A stretch of 64,000 nt of DNA, taken from the NCBI RefSeq assembly GCF_007830065.1, contig NZ_VLKK01000004.1, positions 62,001-126,000 on the forward strand, written 5' to 3'. The DNA is from Sphingobium wenxiniae. GTDB lineage: Bacteria; Pseudomonadota; Alphaproteobacteria; Sphingomonadales; Sphingomonadaceae. A model generated the notes under the pieces. It saw nothing but the letters and a program-made list of their open reading frames with translations. It was not told the origin of the DNA and did not search any database. Made by a program: the position numbers and the translations under genes. Shown piece after piece: positions 63,597-64,000 of the stretch; the stretch's first letter is position 1, and each line of letters opens with the position of its first letter.

Positions 63597-63638
63597 TTGC
63601 CGCCGCTGCGTATCTTTCAAGATATGCAGCGGCGGCAA
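63597..63638. repeat. 20-bp-stem palindrome with 2-nt loop
   Basis: TTGCCGCCGCTGCGTATCTT and AAGATATGCAGCGGCGGCAA are inverses with one C/T difference, separated by TC. There is no T-run. It ends the small-ORF region and may be a bidirectional transcript stop or a mobile-element-type repeat. Confidence 0.8.
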
Positions 63639-63782
63639 TGAGCGTTGAATGGTAGATCCTTCTTATTGGCAATGCGGGGGCCTTTGCCCTACTCTTCCAT
63701 CGGCTGCGGCGCGATGGATCGCATCTGGAAATATCCGTCAATATCTGTCCTTGCCGTTCGTCAGGCGTTAAGGAGGGCGACG

Positions 63783-64000
63783 ATGCCCGACCGCCTGCGC
63801 TCCCTCGTCGCCCAAGAACTCGCCATGCCGGCCGATCCGCGCGCTGCCGCGATGGCGGTGGGGCTTGCCGCGCGCTACCCGCAAGCGGCGCGCGCGGTGC
63901 TCTTCTATGGTTCCTGCCTGCGGGAGGAGAATCTCGACGGGCGGATGCTCGATTTCTACCTGATCGTATCCGCCTATCGCGCCGCTTATGCCAAAAAATG
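63783..64000 (+). CDS. Unidentified protein, N-terminal fragment
   Basis: The gene opens with MPDRLRSLVAQELAMPADPR after a strong AAGGAGGG ribosome-binding site and runs off the window edge with no stop. The phrase RAVLFYGSCLREENLDGRML then DFYLIVSAYRAAY has a GS followed by an aspartate, recalling nucleotidyltransferase-fold proteins, but the identity cannot be settled from 72 residues. GC-rich codon use is back to the chromosomal norm. Confidence 0.7.
   Translation, partial: MPDRLRSLVAQELAMPADPRAAAMAVGLAARYPQAARAVLFYGSCLREENLDGRMLDFYLIVSAYRAAYAKK

Overview
This window is a high-GC alphaproteobacterial chromosome segment, most likely from a sphingomonad such as Sphingobium. The evidence is the gene order argS–SPOR–nagZ–scpAB–tatABC, a complete mraZ-to-ftsZ division/cell-wall cluster, a Tad-type pilus operon and several families of small palindromic intergenic repeats. 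No rRNA, tRNA, CRISPR array, insertion sequence or prophage was seen.

Layout. 1–2178: proton-translocating transhydrogenase genes (the first is cut by the window edge), ending in a strong terminator. 2264–3599: an Asp/Glu racemase-family gene and a secreted DUF2147 protein, convergent around a palindromic repeat. 3731–10800 (minus): Tad/Flp pilus operon cpaA-cpaB-cpaC-cpaD-cpaE-tadB-tadC, without a pilin gene and without the CpaF/TadA ATPase. 10821–16439: alpha/beta hydrolase, FAD oxidoreductase and a 58-aa DUF1508 gene, then the opposing ispH-thrB-rnhA operon and a lipoprotein. 16563–23303: argS, a SPOR protein, nagZ, the condensin partners scpA and scpB, and tatABC. 23347–23625 (minus): an entericidin-like lipoprotein with its own promoter candidate and terminator. 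23864–27771: a SleB-type hydrolase, cysK and two membrane proteins.

27992–46860 is the dcw cluster: mraZ, rsmH, ftsL, ftsI, murE, murF, mraY, murD, ftsW, murG, murC, murB, ddl, ftsQ, ftsA, ftsZ. Most genes overlap by about 4 nt. The exceptions are the murE/murF, murG/murC and murC/murB gaps, which hold repeat-like sequence. ftsZ has its own gap upstream and a clear terminator downstream. 47115–50545 holds a TPR/SPOR protein, a dGTPase-like HD hydrolase and a small hypothetical gene. 50608–55407 is the glycine cleavage operon gcvT-gcvH-gcvPA-gcvPB behind a tandem glycine riboswitch.

55515–63600 is the accessory-looking part. It has an S24-type regulator whose catalytic lysine appears to be missing, a 456-bp AT-rich intergenic region full of operator-like palindromes, a 1639-residue autotransporter, a methyltransferase that resembles the family with a regulatory domain, two tiny ORFs and a 20-bp-stem palindrome. 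The pairing of a lysine-rich autotransporter with this kind of methyltransferase recalls the Rickettsia OmpB / lysine methyltransferase pair and is the best candidate here for an undescribed system. The window ends inside an unrecognised gene starting at 63783.
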